A stretch of DNA of 64,000 nucleotides from Chryseobacterium sp. ISL-6 (GTDB lineage: Bacteria > Bacteroidota > Bacteroidia > Flavobacteriales > Weeksellaceae): positions 930,001 to 994,000 of the forward strand of contig NZ_JAGGPT010000006.1 in the NCBI RefSeq assembly GCF_018613715.1. The letters run 5' to 3'. Below, in pieces: positions 44,808 through 54,365 of the stretch. The position numbers were made by a program, and so were the translations under genes. Numbering within the stretch: the stretch's first letter is position 1; the number at the start of each line of letters is the position of its first letter. The notes beneath the pieces are model-generated. The model was not told the origin of the DNA. It did not search any database and was given only the letters and a program-made list of their open reading frames with translations.

Positions 44808-46116
44808 AAGGCATTTGTATTTTAAACGTTGTTCCTTCTTTTAGCTTACTTGCAACTTCTATCTTTCCATTATATTTTTTGATGATTTTTTGAATAAAAT
44901 ATAAGCCTAAACCCAAACCTTTTGTATTGTGTATGTTATTGGATTGTATTCTATAGAATTTTTCAAAAATGCTTTTCAATTCTTTTTTTTCCATTCCCTG
45001 TCCATTATCCGAAACTTCAATTTCTAAATGATGCAATGGCTGGGTAATCTTAACTTTTACAATAGATGCACCATATTTCACGGAATTTTCGCAAAGATTT
45101 TTCACCATAGTTTCCATCAGGTTTTTATCAAATGGAAGTTCTTGTGATATTTCATTTTTTAAATCAAACTGGATTTCTGAATACGTAAAGATTAGATCTT
45201 CAATAAAGAAGTCCCAGTCTTCGGGTTTTGTTGTAGATATTTCTTCTTCTGTTTCATCTTCATGAAGCTGAGACATCAGGTTTTCAAGACGGGTGATCTG
45301 TCTGTCTATAAGTGGTAGCGTCTCTGGATTTAAATTCTTTTTTAAAGCTTTTGAAGCTATTTTAAGTGTAGCAATGGGGGTTTTAAACTCATGCGAGATG
45401 TTGTCAACAACTGTATGTAAAATTTCAACCTGTCTTTGTTGTCGGATGAGATTCTTAACGGTGAAAATATACAGTATTAGAACACTGGATAGGATTGCAA
45501 TACAACATAAAATAAGTAAAGCCAGGTCTTTAAAAACGATATTTTTAATATTTAGAATTTGATAACTGGTTTGGCTTTTTAAAAAGAAGGTGTTATTTCT
45601 TTCAATTTTTGGAAGATCATCAGAAACTGACTTTGAAGAGGTTTCCCATGTCCCGGTATTGGTGGATCCAGGTTCTGTAACTTTATTTTCAGTTTCGTAA
45701 ACAATGATAGGTTGATCTATGAGATTGGTTTTTGTAGGGACAAAAGTGATGGATTTATACTCGATTTTCACGGCGATTATATATCCTTCTTTTTTGAATT
45801 CGTTATCTACATACTGGCTGAATTGTTTCTCAACATTCTTTCTGTTAGTAGTGAAAAAGGCTAAGAATTCTTTTTTACTGATTTCTTTATTGTTGTATTT
45901 TATAAAGATCTGTTGCAGTGATTGATTAGGTATCTTTTTTACCCCACCCTTGTCCTCTAGTCTGTCCGTATATGGAGTAAGTCTTTTATGTATAGTTCTA
46001 TAGATTTCACGCTCTCTTAATTGATATGTTTTATAGGTAAAATAAGCTTGAATTCCTAAGAGAAACAAGAATAGTACTGTAAAAAGAGCGATAAGATTTT
46101 TACTTTTGGAAATCAT
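44797..46116 (-). CDS. Sensor histidine kinase, second system
   Basis: A 439-residue kinase with two membrane segments (about 8-27 and 203-224) enclosing a large periplasmic sensor region with TETENKVTEPGS-like polar loops. H-box VDNISHEFKTPIATLKIA, N box VKNLCENSVKYGA, G1 DNGQGM, G2 GLGLGLYFIQKII. Overlaps its regulator. It is divergent from the outer-membrane barrel gene at 46248. The layout matches the kinase at 37984, so the two systems appear to be paralogs. Confidence 0.9.
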   Translation of the reverse strand: MISKSKNLIALFTVLFLFLLGIQAYFTYKTYQLREREIYRTIHKRLTPYTDRLEDKGGVKKIPNQSLQQIFIKYNNKEISKKEFLAFFTTNRKNVEKQFSQYVDNEFKKEGYIIAVKIEYKSITFVPTKTNLIDQPIIVYETENKVTEPGSTNTGTWETSSKSVSDDLPKIERNNTFFLKSQTSYQILNIKNIVFKDLALLILCCIAILSSVLILYIFTVKNLIRQQRQVEILHTVVDNISHEFKTPIATLKIASKALKKNLNPETLPLIDRQITRLENLMSQLHEDETEEEISTTKPEDWDFFIEDLIFTYSEIQFDLKNEISQELPFDKNLMETMVKNLCENSVKYGASIVKVKITQPLHHLEIEVSDNGQGMEKKELKSIFEKFYRIQSNNIHNTKGLGLGLYFIQKIIKKYNGKIEVASKLKEGTTFKIQMPYEN

Positions 46117-46154
46117 CTGAACAAATATAAAAATTTCCTTTTTTCCTAATAGAC

Positions 46155-46182
46155 ATTAACTCATCATTAACCTTCTATTAAC
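46155..46182 (+). promoter_or_regulatory. Response-regulator binding array upstream of the outer-membrane barrel gene
   Basis: Three perfect ATTAAC hexamers at 46155, 46166 and 46177, each 11 bp apart. The last begins 28 bp before a -7-like CACTTTTG (46205-46212, 7 of 8 to consensus). Register, orientation and distance match the array at 39275-39312. Confidence 0.65.
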
Positions 46183-46247
46183 CGAAATTTCCTCTGATAA
46201 TATACACTTTTGTAACGGAAGATCTTTCTTCTGTTAAAATAAAAGTC

Positions 46248-48620
46248 ATGTATAAGTTTCTATTTTTTTTATGTCTCCCAATATTTCTGTTTTCTCAGAA
46301 ACAAAAAATTGAAGGAACGGTATTAAATGCTGAAGGAGAAAAGCTTCCATTGGTGTCCATTGAAATTGTAAATTCAAAAAATGAATTGCTCAAAAAACTA
46401 ATTACTAATGAGAATGGAGAATTTGTAATACAGGATATTTCTGAAAAATCTGTAAAATTAATCGTTAAGGATCTGGAGTATGCCCAGTTTGAGAAAAACC
46501 TGGATTTGGAAATTCAAAATCAACCGATAAATATTGTTTTAAAAAAAGAGATTCAAGATATTCAGGAGGTGGTGATGACGAAACAAAAACCATTGGTTAA
46601 AAGAAAGATTGACCGTCTTGAATTTAATGTGGAGAATAGCAATATTTCCTCTCTTAATGCATGGGAAATTTTAAAGAAAACCCCTGGTGTTACAGCTAAT
46701 AATGATGTTTTGGCTATTAAGGGAAGTCAAAGTATTCTGGTGACCATCAATGATAAAAAAGTTATGCTTACAGGGGATGAGCTCAAGAATCTTTTAGAAA
46801 GTACACAAGGAGATGAGTTGAAAACTGTAGAAGTAATTACCAACCCACCTGCGAAATATGAAGCATCAGGAAGTGCTGTTCTCAATATTGTTATGAAAAA
46901 GAATAAAATAGAGGGCTATCGTGGTACACTTTCTTCCAAGTATGTACAAACTCAATACGCAAAAGGCTTGGTAGGAATTTCTCAATATTATAAGAAAGAT
47001 AAGCTTTCAATGATGGGGAGTTATTATTTTGGTTCAGGAACTTATTATCGTGAAGGAACAGATTATGTAAACTACGTAGAAAGTGCTACCAGATGGATCA
47101 GTACAATGAACAGAAAAGACAAAAATAAGAGTCAGAATACATTGAATTTTAATGTTGAATACGAATTGGATAGTCTCACTAATTTAAGTCTCAACTACTC
47201 TGGGAATTTTAATCCAAGATCTTTCGGAACTTATCATGTACCTACTTTAATTTATAATAATCAAAATGTGGTTGAATCTAGTTATATCACAATCAATGAT
47301 CATAATTCTCGTTCCATCAATAATTCCTTAAGCTTTCAGGTGGAAAGAAAATTAAACAAAAAAAGCAGCTTGGCGTGGATCAATTATTTTGCAGGAAATA
47401 ATACCCGTAAATATCAAAATGTTCTTACTCATCTTGATTTTATTAATCAGCCTCCGGGAGAAAATAATTTTTTAACGAATAATAGAAATAATGTTCAGTT
47501 GTATTCTACCCAGGCAGATTATCAATGGAAAAATGAGAAGTGGGAGTGGGAATCAGGTGCAAAATATAGCTTTGTAAAAACAGATAGTCAATTGGATTTT
47601 TCTGATAACGAAAATGGGCAGGTGGAATACAGACCTGAAAAAAGTAATGTTTTTGATTATAAGGAACATAATTTTGCACTTTATGGTTCATTGGCTTACA
47701 ATCCCGGGAAGTGGAACTTTAAAGCCGGTTTACGTGCTGAAAAAACAGATCTTGAGGGTATTGTCTCGGAGCCTTACGAAGTGAATACAAATAATTATTG
47801 GAGAGTATTTCCTACTTTGTATGCCCAATACACAACAGAGAATAATCACCAATTTGGATTATCTTATGGAAAGAGGATCAGCAGGCCTTCCTACTCATGG
47901 CTAAATCCTGCAAAGTCCTATTATAACTTGTTTTCATATTTCCAGGGTGATCCAAAATTGAAAGCAACAATTATTCATAATCTTAATTTAACTTATACCT
48001 GGAAGGAATGGAATTTTGATTTTTATTACCGAAAAGAGGTTTCCCCATCAATGGAGATTTCATATCAGGAACCCAGCAATAATAATCTGATCTATCATTA
48101 CACAAATATTGAAAAAGGAGAAGCATACGGGTTGAGTTTATACAAAAGTTTCCAGCTTAAGCCGTGGTGGAGTTTAAGTGTATCTGAAAATCTTGAAAAT
48201 AATCAAAATTATTTTATTGGTGTTGATAATATTTTATATAAAAATAAAGTCTGGAACTGGGTTTCGGATGTTTCCACAAGCTTCACATTAGATAAAAACA
48301 GTGACTGGAAAATAGAAGTTGGACATCAGTATAATTCTCCTTCTATACAGGGAACGTTTAGGATTTCAAGTTCTTCAACCACCTATTTGGTGATGAATAA
48401 GAAATTCTTCAGCAAAAAGCTGGAAGCAAGTCTTTTATTAAACGATATTTTTAGGACTTCCGGAGAGAAGGTAAGTACAAAATACGCTAATCAGGATAAT
48501 TATTATTTGGATTATCGTGATGTTCAGAGTTTTTCGGTTACCCTAAAATTTAACTTTGGAAATCAGTCTGTTAAGAATACAAAGAACATAAAAAAGGCAG
48601 ATGAACAAGATCGGATGTAA
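46248..48620 (+). CDS. Outer-membrane beta-barrel protein (TonB-receptor-like, OMP_b-brl family)
   Basis: A 790-residue protein. Signal peptide (ending LFLFSQ), CarboxypepD_reg-like domain (about 20-100, IEGTVLNAEGEKLPLVSIEI), plug-like region with KRKIDRLEFNVENSN and LEVITNPPAKYEASGS (here written VEVITNPPAKYEASGSA), then a barrel of alternating aromatic strands to FSVTLKFNFGN. This is the family often named outer membrane beta-barrel family protein, related to TonB-dependent receptors; no classic TonB box is obvious. It would import or bind something at the outer membrane. Divergent from and probably controlled by the TCS at 44121-46116. Confidence 0.87.
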   Translation: MYKFLFFLCLPIFLFSQKQKIEGTVLNAEGEKLPLVSIEIVNSKNELLKKLITNENGEFVIQDISEKSVKLIVKDLEYAQFEKNLDLEIQNQPINIVLKKEIQDIQEVVMTKQKPLVKRKIDRLEFNVENSNISSLNAWEILKKTPGVTANNDVLAIKGSQSILVTINDKKVMLTGDELKNLLESTQGDELKTVEVITNPPAKYEASGSAVLNIVMKKNKIEGYRGTLSSKYVQTQYAKGLVGISQYYKKDKLSMMGSYYFGSGTYYREGTDYVNYVESATRWISTMNRKDKNKSQNTLNFNVEYELDSLTNLSLNYSGNFNPRSFGTYHVPTLIYNNQNVVESSYITINDHNSRSINNSLSFQVERKLNKKSSLAWINYFAGNNTRKYQNVLTHLDFINQPPGENNFLTNNRNNVQLYSTQADYQWKNEKWEWESGAKYSFVKTDSQLDFSDNENGQVEYRPEKSNVFDYKEHNFALYGSLAYNPGKWNFKAGLRAEKTDLEGIVSEPYEVNTNNYWRVFPTLYAQYTTENNHQFGLSYGKRISRPSYSWLNPAKSYYNLFSYFQGDPKLKATIIHNLNLTYTWKEWNFDFYYRKEVSPSMEISYQEPSNNNLIYHYTNIEKGEAYGLSLYKSFQLKPWWSLSVSENLENNQNYFIGVDNILYKNKVWNWVSDVSTSFTLDKNSDWKIEVGHQYNSPSIQGTFRISSSSTTYLVMNKKFFSKKLEASLLLNDIFRTSGEKVSTKYANQDNYYLDYRDVQSFSVTLKFNFGNQSVKNTKNIKKADEQDRM

Positions 48621-48693
48621 ATAAAATATGTTAAAACTTGCTTTTATCAGACTTAAAAAGATGATAAATTATAATTCTGTGTTACATTTTACC

Positions 48694-48701
48694 TAATTTT
48701 G
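48694..48701 (+). promoter_or_regulatory. -7 promoter element of second M1 peptidase gene
   Basis: TAATTTTG, an exact TAnnTTTG match, 23 bp before the ATG at 48725. No clean -33 TTG. Confidence 0.5.
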
Positions 48702-48724
48702 ACACTTATTTTTAAAAATAAGAT

Positions 48725-50590
48725 ATGAAGAGACTGCTTTTTGGATGGTTAATGGTTGCTTCGGTGCACCATTTTTCAGGTCAGGAATTATACATGCCAA
48801 GAAATATAAAAAAAGCATATGAAAATGGAACACGCGACATTTCAGGGGCTCCAGGAAAAAACTACTGGCAGAATAAAGGAATATATAATGTTGAGGTAAA
48901 AGTAGATGCTAATACAAAAGTAGTTTCTGGAAAAGAAACCATTACTTATACTAATAATAGCCCAAATGATTTACAGTCACTGGCGATAAGATTTGTAAAT
49001 AATCTTCATAAACCGCAAGCTCCAAGATCTGGCTTTGTATCAAAGGACTTCTTATCTTTAGGTTTACATATTAAATCTTTCATTGTAAATGGAGAAAAAT
49101 ACAATGTAAATAGTGACGATTGGGGGACTGTCGAAAGTGTCAAGCTACAAACTGTTTTAAAATCGAAATCAAAATCTGAAATCAAAATAGAATGGGAATA
49201 TCCTTTATCTGTACAAAGTGGAAGAGAAGGGCAAATTGATCCTGAGACTTTTTATGTAGCTTATTCTTTCCCTAGGATTTCTGTATATGATGATTATAAT
49301 GGTTGGGATGTGCTTCCACATTCAGACAGGCAAGAGTTTTATAATGATTTTAATGATTATAACTTTGCGATTACTGCTCCTAAAAATTATGTAGTTTGGG
49401 CAACCGGAGATTTTCTGAATCCTGATTCAGTGCTGCAGCCAAATTATTTAAAGAGATACAGATCTTCATTAAAAAGTGACCAGGTAGTTCATATTGCCAA
49501 TCAGGAAGAAATGAAATCAGGAAAGGTAACCAAGCAAAATAAATGGAATATCTGGAAATTCAAAGCCAGCAACATTACTGATTTTTGTTTTGCTTTAAGC
49601 AATCATTACGTTTGGGATGGAGCAAGTGTTCAGCTAAAAACAAAAAGAGCCAGTGTGCAGGCTGCTTATAGAGCTGAAGCAAAAGATTTTGAGCATTATG
49701 TAGATTGGATGCGCTATAATCTGGATTGGTTTTCAAAAAATTGGCCTGGTGTAGAATATCCATACCCTGTAATGACTGCCATCCAAGGGTATGCTGATAT
49801 GGAATATCCAATGATGATCAATGATAGCAGTATTCCTGATGATTTTCAGGATGCAAGATTAACGGCCGATCACGAAATTGCTCACACTTATTTTCCTTTT
49901 TATATGGGAATTAATGAAACCCGTTATGCTTTTATGGATGAAGGTTGGGCGACAACATTAGAATATTTAATAGGGATTGATGAAAATGGAGAAGCAAAAG
50001 CAAAAGAATTTTATAAAAATTTCAGAGTAAAAAAATGGATCAACGATCCATCTACAGAACAGGATCAACCTGTTATAACCATGAGTACCCAGGTAAGTGG
50101 TTCAGGATATGGAAACAATTCGTATGTTAAAGCTTCTTTATCATATTTGGCCCTGAAAGATTATTTAGGAGATGATTTGTTTAAGAAAGCTCTACATCAC
50201 TATATGGATAATTGGAATGGAAAACATCCGATCCCATGGGATTATTTTAATTCTATGAACACAGGATCTGGAAAAGATCTTAATTGGTTTTGGAATAACT
50301 GGTTCTACAGCAACAATTATATAGATCTGAAAATTACAAAGGCAGCTCAGGAGAACGATCTACTTACTGTAAATATAGATAATATTGGTGGGTTTGCTAT
50401 TCCATTTGATGCGGTAATAAAGTATGATGATGGTGGTGTTGAAAATCTACATTTTACCCCTTCTCTATGGGAGAAAAATCAGAAACAAACTGCTTTAACG
50501 ATTCCAATCAAAAAGAAAGTGAAGGAAGTAAGCCTGGACGGAGGTCTATTTATGGATTATACTCCGGAAAATAATTCTAAAAATTTATAA
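48725..50590 (+). CDS. Exported M1-family metallopeptidase
   Basis: A 621-residue paralog of the peptidase at 40974, without its long C-terminal extension. Weak signal peptide (MKRLLFGWLMVASVHHFSGQ). Zinc site HEIAHTYFP (His383, Glu384, His387) with Glu406 in MDEGWATTLEYL, the M1 spacing. The exopeptidase loop reads YADMEYPMM. N-terminal beta domain: YWQNKGIYNVEVKVDANTKV and SGKETITYTNNSPNDL, closely like the other paralog. Likely acts on peptides outside the cytoplasm. Ends at a terminator shared with the PAP2 gene. Confidence 0.9.
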   Translation: MKRLLFGWLMVASVHHFSGQELYMPRNIKKAYENGTRDISGAPGKNYWQNKGIYNVEVKVDANTKVVSGKETITYTNNSPNDLQSLAIRFVNNLHKPQAPRSGFVSKDFLSLGLHIKSFIVNGEKYNVNSDDWGTVESVKLQTVLKSKSKSEIKIEWEYPLSVQSGREGQIDPETFYVAYSFPRISVYDDYNGWDVLPHSDRQEFYNDFNDYNFAITAPKNYVVWATGDFLNPDSVLQPNYLKRYRSSLKSDQVVHIANQEEMKSGKVTKQNKWNIWKFKASNITDFCFALSNHYVWDGASVQLKTKRASVQAAYRAEAKDFEHYVDWMRYNLDWFSKNWPGVEYPYPVMTAIQGYADMEYPMMINDSSIPDDFQDARLTADHEIAHTYFPFYMGINETRYAFMDEGWATTLEYLIGIDENGEAKAKEFYKNFRVKKWINDPSTEQDQPVITMSTQVSGSGYGNNSYVKASLSYLALKDYLGDDLFKKALHHYMDNWNGKHPIPWDYFNSMNTGSGKDLNWFWNNWFYSNNYIDLKITKAAQENDLLTVNIDNIGGFAIPFDAVIKYDDGGVENLHFTPSLWEKNQKQTALTIPIKKKVKEVSLDGGLFMDYTPENNSKNL

Positions 50591-50592
50591 AA

Positions 50593-50622
50593 AATAAGCC
50601 TTCAAATTTTTGAAGGCTTATT
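50593..50622. terminator. Bidirectional terminator between M1 peptidase and PAP2 genes
   Basis: Stem AATAAGCCTTCAAA/TTTGAAGGCTTATT with a short loop and T-tracts on both strands. Confidence 0.85.
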
Positions 50623-50627
50623 TTTTA

Positions 50628-52007
50628 CTAAAAGTAGGCTGTCAATCTTAATCCTACTGTAAAATATTTAATTTTTTCTTTGGCATAAACCCTGTTAAAT
50701 ACTTCATTCATCTCGTCGTCATCCTTTACAATATCACTGAAGTTATAGGACATCGTAGATTTCAATTGATTATAATCTGCATATACGGTAATTCCTAATT
50801 CAGGATTAAGCTTATAGGTAAGTGCACTTCCAAAATTCCATCGGAAAGCATTTGAAGGCTTATAAGAGGCGACTTCAAGTTCGTTATTTGGATTATCAAT
50901 GTGTTCACTTTTTACAAATATTTTTCCGCTAGCCGGTGTTGAGTATCCTGCGGTAGCTTTTAATGTTATTTGCCAGTTTTCTGAAAATTCATGTGAGAAA
51001 TAGGGGCCGATTCCGAAATTCAGGAACCCTAAAGACTGAGTTGTTACATCAAAATTTTCATAATGCTCTTCGTCATCTAATGTTAATCGGATAGGTTTTA
51101 TGGGAAAACTGCTAAAACTCATATCTCCACCGATGCCCCACTTTTTTGAAAAAAAATAGGCACCTTCCAATCCCGCCTCGAAACCAATTTGTTTTCGATC
51201 ATCCAATTCAGATTCTTTAAGGAAATTGGTAGTAGCCAAAGCGGATCCTAATTTTATGGAAAGAAAGGAAGGATTTCCGTTGCTTTCTATTCGGGAAAGT
51301 AAACTTAAGTTATCACCTTTATTTTTATAAATCTTATCAATAAAAAAATATCCTAATTCTGTTGAGATAATCCCTATTCCGGCACCAGCCAGAATATCCG
51401 GCATCCAATGTCTGTTATTGAGGTTTCTGCCCAGACCAGTAAGTGTTGCAGCGCTATATCCACCAATACTATAGGCAGGATTTACAATTCCATATTCCTT
51501 ATGTAAAAAGCTCGCATTAGTGAAAGCCATTGCTGCGTGTCCTGATGGAAAGGAATTTTTTGCCGAGCCATCCGGGCGTTCGACTTTTGAGGTGTATTTT
51601 ATAGAATTCACGATAATGCCCATAATTGCAATACTGGTTGCATATGATAGGGTGGCTCTTCCAATGTTATTCCGTCCTTTAACCCCTGCTATTTTTAGTC
51701 CATATACTGTTGCTGCGGGCGCATACTGAAGGTAATCATCAAAGGTTGCTTTAAAAGCCGGAATATAACGATTTCGGATTTCCCGGATGTTTTCCCGTTC
51801 TCCCCAAGTTGCTGCTGTTGCTGCAAAAAGTAAAGTAGGGGCAATTGATTTTTTTACCCATTCTTTTTGTAGGAAAGTCTTTTTCTCTGAAATAGCAATA
51901 TCTGAAATGATATATTGCTGATCCTTCTTAAGTTGGAGAGTATCCTGAGCTTTATAAAAGCATAATGTTAGCAACATGCAGGATGCTAATGCTAATTTAT
52001 TCATCAT
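50628..52007 (-). CDS. PAP2-family phosphatase with outer-membrane-barrel-like C-terminus
   Basis: A 459-residue exported protein (signal peptide to FYKAQ). The acid phosphatase/PAP2 motifs are all present: KYTSKVERP (K-x6-RP), SFPSGHAAMAF (PSGH) and GRNLNNRHWMPDI (R-x5-H-x3-D). The last about 220 residues are beta-rich with alternating aromatics and end in FTVGLRLTAYF, a C-terminal Phe typical of outer-membrane barrels. So it may be a lipid-phosphate phosphatase joined to a barrel, acting at the outer membrane (for example on lipid A or undecaprenyl phosphate). That localisation is inferred. Confidence 0.85.
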   Translation of the reverse strand: MMNKLALASCMLLTLCFYKAQDTLQLKKDQQYIISDIAISEKKTFLQKEWVKKSIAPTLLFAATAATWGERENIREIRNRYIPAFKATFDDYLQYAPAATVYGLKIAGVKGRNNIGRATLSYATSIAIMGIIVNSIKYTSKVERPDGSAKNSFPSGHAAMAFTNASFLHKEYGIVNPAYSIGGYSAATLTGLGRNLNNRHWMPDILAGAGIGIISTELGYFFIDKIYKNKGDNLSLLSRIESNGNPSFLSIKLGSALATTNFLKESELDDRKQIGFEAGLEGAYFFSKKWGIGGDMSFSSFPIKPIRLTLDDEEHYENFDVTTQSLGFLNFGIGPYFSHEFSENWQITLKATAGYSTPASGKIFVKSEHIDNPNNELEVASYKPSNAFRWNFGSALTYKLNPELGITVYADYNQLKSTMSYNFSDIVKDDDEMNEVFNRVYAKEKIKYFTVGLRLTAYF

Positions 52008-52062
52008 TGTGTGTTTTTGTGTAGTTTAATTTTGAATTTAAACCGATATCAAAAGTATAAAA

Positions 52063-52096
52063 AAAAGTCCCTTCTCAAAGCTGAGAAGAGACTTTT
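52063..52096 (-). terminator. Terminator of the M43 peptidase gene
   Basis: Stem AAAAGTCcCTTCTC/GAGAAGaGACTTTT (one mismatch) with AAAGCT loop, followed on the minus strand by a T8 run. 18 bp after the stop. Confidence 0.85.
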
Positions 52097-52114
52097 AACA
52101 TATAAAAAGTTTTT

Positions 52115-53119
52115 TTAGTTAACTCTTAAACCTGCTCTTGAGCCAGACGAGGCAACTACAGCCTGCATTCTAGTTTTTTGACCTGCTGAAAACATAAACA
52201 TAGCAGCATCATCTACATAATCCATATAGTTCATGAACATGATAGATCTTGAAACACCACTACATGTATTGTATACAGGATAAGTTGGTTTACCTGCATT
52301 ATCAGAAGTTTGTGTAGGTGTATCAGCTACAAGGTCATTTCCGCAATTTGCATCTCCCCAAATATGTCTAAGATTTAAGTAATGACCTACTTCGTGAGTC
52401 GCTGTTCTACCTAGGTTGAATGGAGATGAGGCTCCAGTTTTTCCAAAATAAGGAGCTGCAATAACTACACCGTCATTCCATAATCCAGCAGATTCTGGGA
52501 AAGTGGCATATCCAAGAATTTCTCCTTGGCTGGTTGGCATACTACTTACCACCCAAATGTTAAAATAATTGGTAGGGTTAGTTGCATCTATACCGCCAGT
52601 AGACGCTTTCTTCATAGCATCATTATCGCTCCAGCTTGTTTTTGTAGTCGCTTTTCTTACCGTATTTGCTAATTTGAATCTTACTTTTACATCACCTGAT
52701 TTTACTGATTGGAACTCTGTAGGAATTTTAGTAACATCACTATTTGTTCCTCCATAATCTGCATTTAATACAGCAATTTGTTCTGCGATTCTTGCATCTG
52801 AAACATTTTGAGCGGTCGTTTTATATAATACATTCACTACTACGGGAATTTCAACAGTACCATCCGGTAGAACTTTTCCCAGTTTGATATCGTTCATGAA
52901 TTTTTCTGTATTAGCTTCCAGTGCAGCATATCTTTGTCTAAGCTCAGGATTGTTTTGTAGAGCTTGTTTTCTGATTTCCTCTGAAGGACAGAATCTTTTG
53001 CCAGCTAAGCCGGAAGGCTCAGATTTGTTTGAAGGGTTTTCACTTTGATTTGTTACATTGTCGCTGTTACAAGCGGACATGAATCCTAGCGCAAGGATTC
53101 CGAATAGTAGTTTTTTCAT
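52115..53119 (-). CDS. Lipoprotein zinc metalloprotease, M43 (cytophagalysin/pappalysin) family
   Basis: A 334-residue lipoprotein (leader ILALGFMSAC, then SDNVTNQSENPSN). The metzincin zinc site HEVGHYLNLRHIWGD is complete (three His and catalytic Glu), followed by the Met-turn FMNYMDYVDD and a Cys pair (GDANCGND, YNTCSG) typical of M43B. N-terminal region: IPVVVNVLYKT and ARIAEQIAVLNADYGG, the usual M43 prodomain-catalytic start. An outer-membrane or surface protease is expected. It has its own terminator. Confidence 0.92.
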   Translation of the reverse strand: MKKLLFGILALGFMSACNSDNVTNQSENPSNKSEPSGLAGKRFCPSEEIRKQALQNNPELRQRYAALEANTEKFMNDIKLGKVLPDGTVEIPVVVNVLYKTTAQNVSDARIAEQIAVLNADYGGTNSDVTKIPTEFQSVKSGDVKVRFKLANTVRKATTKTSWSDNDAMKKASTGGIDATNPTNYFNIWVVSSMPTSQGEILGYATFPESAGLWNDGVVIAAPYFGKTGASSPFNLGRTATHEVGHYLNLRHIWGDANCGNDLVADTPTQTSDNAGKPTYPVYNTCSGVSRSIMFMNYMDYVDDAAMFMFSAGQKTRMQAVVASSGSRAGLRVN

Positions 53120-53606
53120 TAATTCAATATTTATATATTTTGTGGAAAAACGAAATTATATTATTTTGAATTAGTTTGCAAGGTTCTATTTTATCAATTT
53201 ATAATATTTACTCTGTTTTATAAGTGAATAATATAGTTTTTTACTGCAATTTTTATTGATTTACTCTTTGGTGAAGCTGATTTAGTTTATTTTTGCTATT
53301 TTCATAATTTCCATGTATTTTTCTTCAATTTAATTGTAATTATATAACAAAATCTATTATTCATTGCATAATTCGCAAAATATAATTTGGATTGAATTTA
53401 TTAATGTTCAATTTAGTTTTAGTTTAAAAAAATAACTTTAGATTATTTTAATATTGTAAAACATAGATTTATTTGAAATTTAAATGAATATTTTTAACGA
53501 GATGATTTTCGTGATTAGATGAGGTTGAGATTGTAGAATTTTTCAATGATTAAAATTCTAAATGCATTTTTCTGCAATTTTTTAGATCCAAACAGCATCG
53601 TTTAAT
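53120..53606. other. Long AT-rich intergenic region
   Basis: About 490 bp (607 bp to the next gene) between the M43 start and the NarL-type regulator. It is very AT-rich with long T and A runs. I see no ORF above about 15 codons with a leader or motif, no RNA gene and no repeat array. It should hold the M43 promoter, but no exact TAnnTTTG is obvious near 53120. Confidence 0.5.
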
Positions 53607-53637
53607 AAAAAAACTTCCTCAGAACGAGAAAGTTTTT
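53607..53637 (-). terminator. Terminator downstream of the NarL-type regulator
   Basis: On the minus strand AAAAACTTtCTC/GAGgAAGTTTTT with a GTTCT loop, followed by TTTATT. It lies about 90 bp after the regulator stop. Confidence 0.6.
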
Positions 53638-53726
53638 AAAGTATTTTTTATTGGGATTAAACAAGATCTTAGCTAAATAGTAAATCATATGTATTCCTAT
53701 TTTACAATTGGTTTATTGATTAGAAA

Positions 53727-54365
53727 TTAATCGAAACCATTTTTAATAGCAAAGACAGCCAGTCCTACTCGGGTTTTTAGATCTAATTTTTCACAGAGTT
53801 GATCTCTGTAGCTTTCTACAGTTCTGGGGCTGCAGCACATCTTGTCAGCGATTTCTTTATAGCTAAGTTCGGTTACAGTATATTTCAGGAACTCTTTTTC
53901 ACGATCTGAAATCCTCACCGTATCCTTAGATTCTTTCTCATTGTTTAAATTGGAAAAAATAATTCTTGACGCCCACTCGGGATAAAAAAATCCCTCTGTA
54001 TTAAGTTTAATAAGAGCCGTTTCAAGCTCTTTTGGATGAGTGTTTTTTAGGAGGTAGCCTTTTGCGCCGTTCTTTATCATTTTAATGACACTTTTGTCAT
54101 CGCCCTGCATGCTTAAGGCCATTACCTTAACGTCAGGATGATTTTCCTTAAGCCAGAGAACAGTTTCAAAACCATCCATAATTGGCATGCTGATATCAAG
54201 TAGAATTATATCAGGAATCTTACTGTTGTTTTCAAATTTCTGGATCAGATCCTTTCCATTTTCACAGACATAAATAACTTCAAAGTCTTTAAAATTATCA
54301 ATAATACCTTCTAGTGCCTTTGCAATAAGGACGTGGTCATCTACGATAACAATTGTTTTTTTCAT
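53727..54365 (-). CDS. NarL/LuxR-family response regulator
   Basis: A 212-residue regulator. Receiver with DDH acidic pair (IVDDHVLIAKAL), phospho-Asp in IILLDISMPIMDG and Lys in GYLLKNTHPKE. The GerE/LuxR helix-turn-helix reads ISDREKEFLKYTVTELSYKE and CCSPRTVESYRDQLCEKL. It overlaps the kinase gene by 4 bp (ATGA). Forms a signalling unit with the kinase and the 7TM protein. Possible site: the palindrome at 56445-56462. Confidence 0.92.
   Translation of the reverse strand: MKKTIVIVDDHVLIAKALEGIIDNFKDFEVIYVCENGKDLIQKFENNSKIPDIILLDISMPIMDGFETVLWLKENHPDVKVMALSMQGDDKSVIKMIKNGAKGYLLKNTHPKELETALIKLNTEGFFYPEWASRIIFSNLNNEKESKDTVRISDREKEFLKYTVTELSYKEIADKMCCSPRTVESYRDQLCEKLDLKTRVGLAVFAIKNGFD

Noticed and set aside
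53120..53606. Hidden small gene or RNA in the long intergenic region
   Set aside because: Only frames under about 15 codons and no stable hairpins apart from the terminator at 53607; composition is plain AT-rich spacer.
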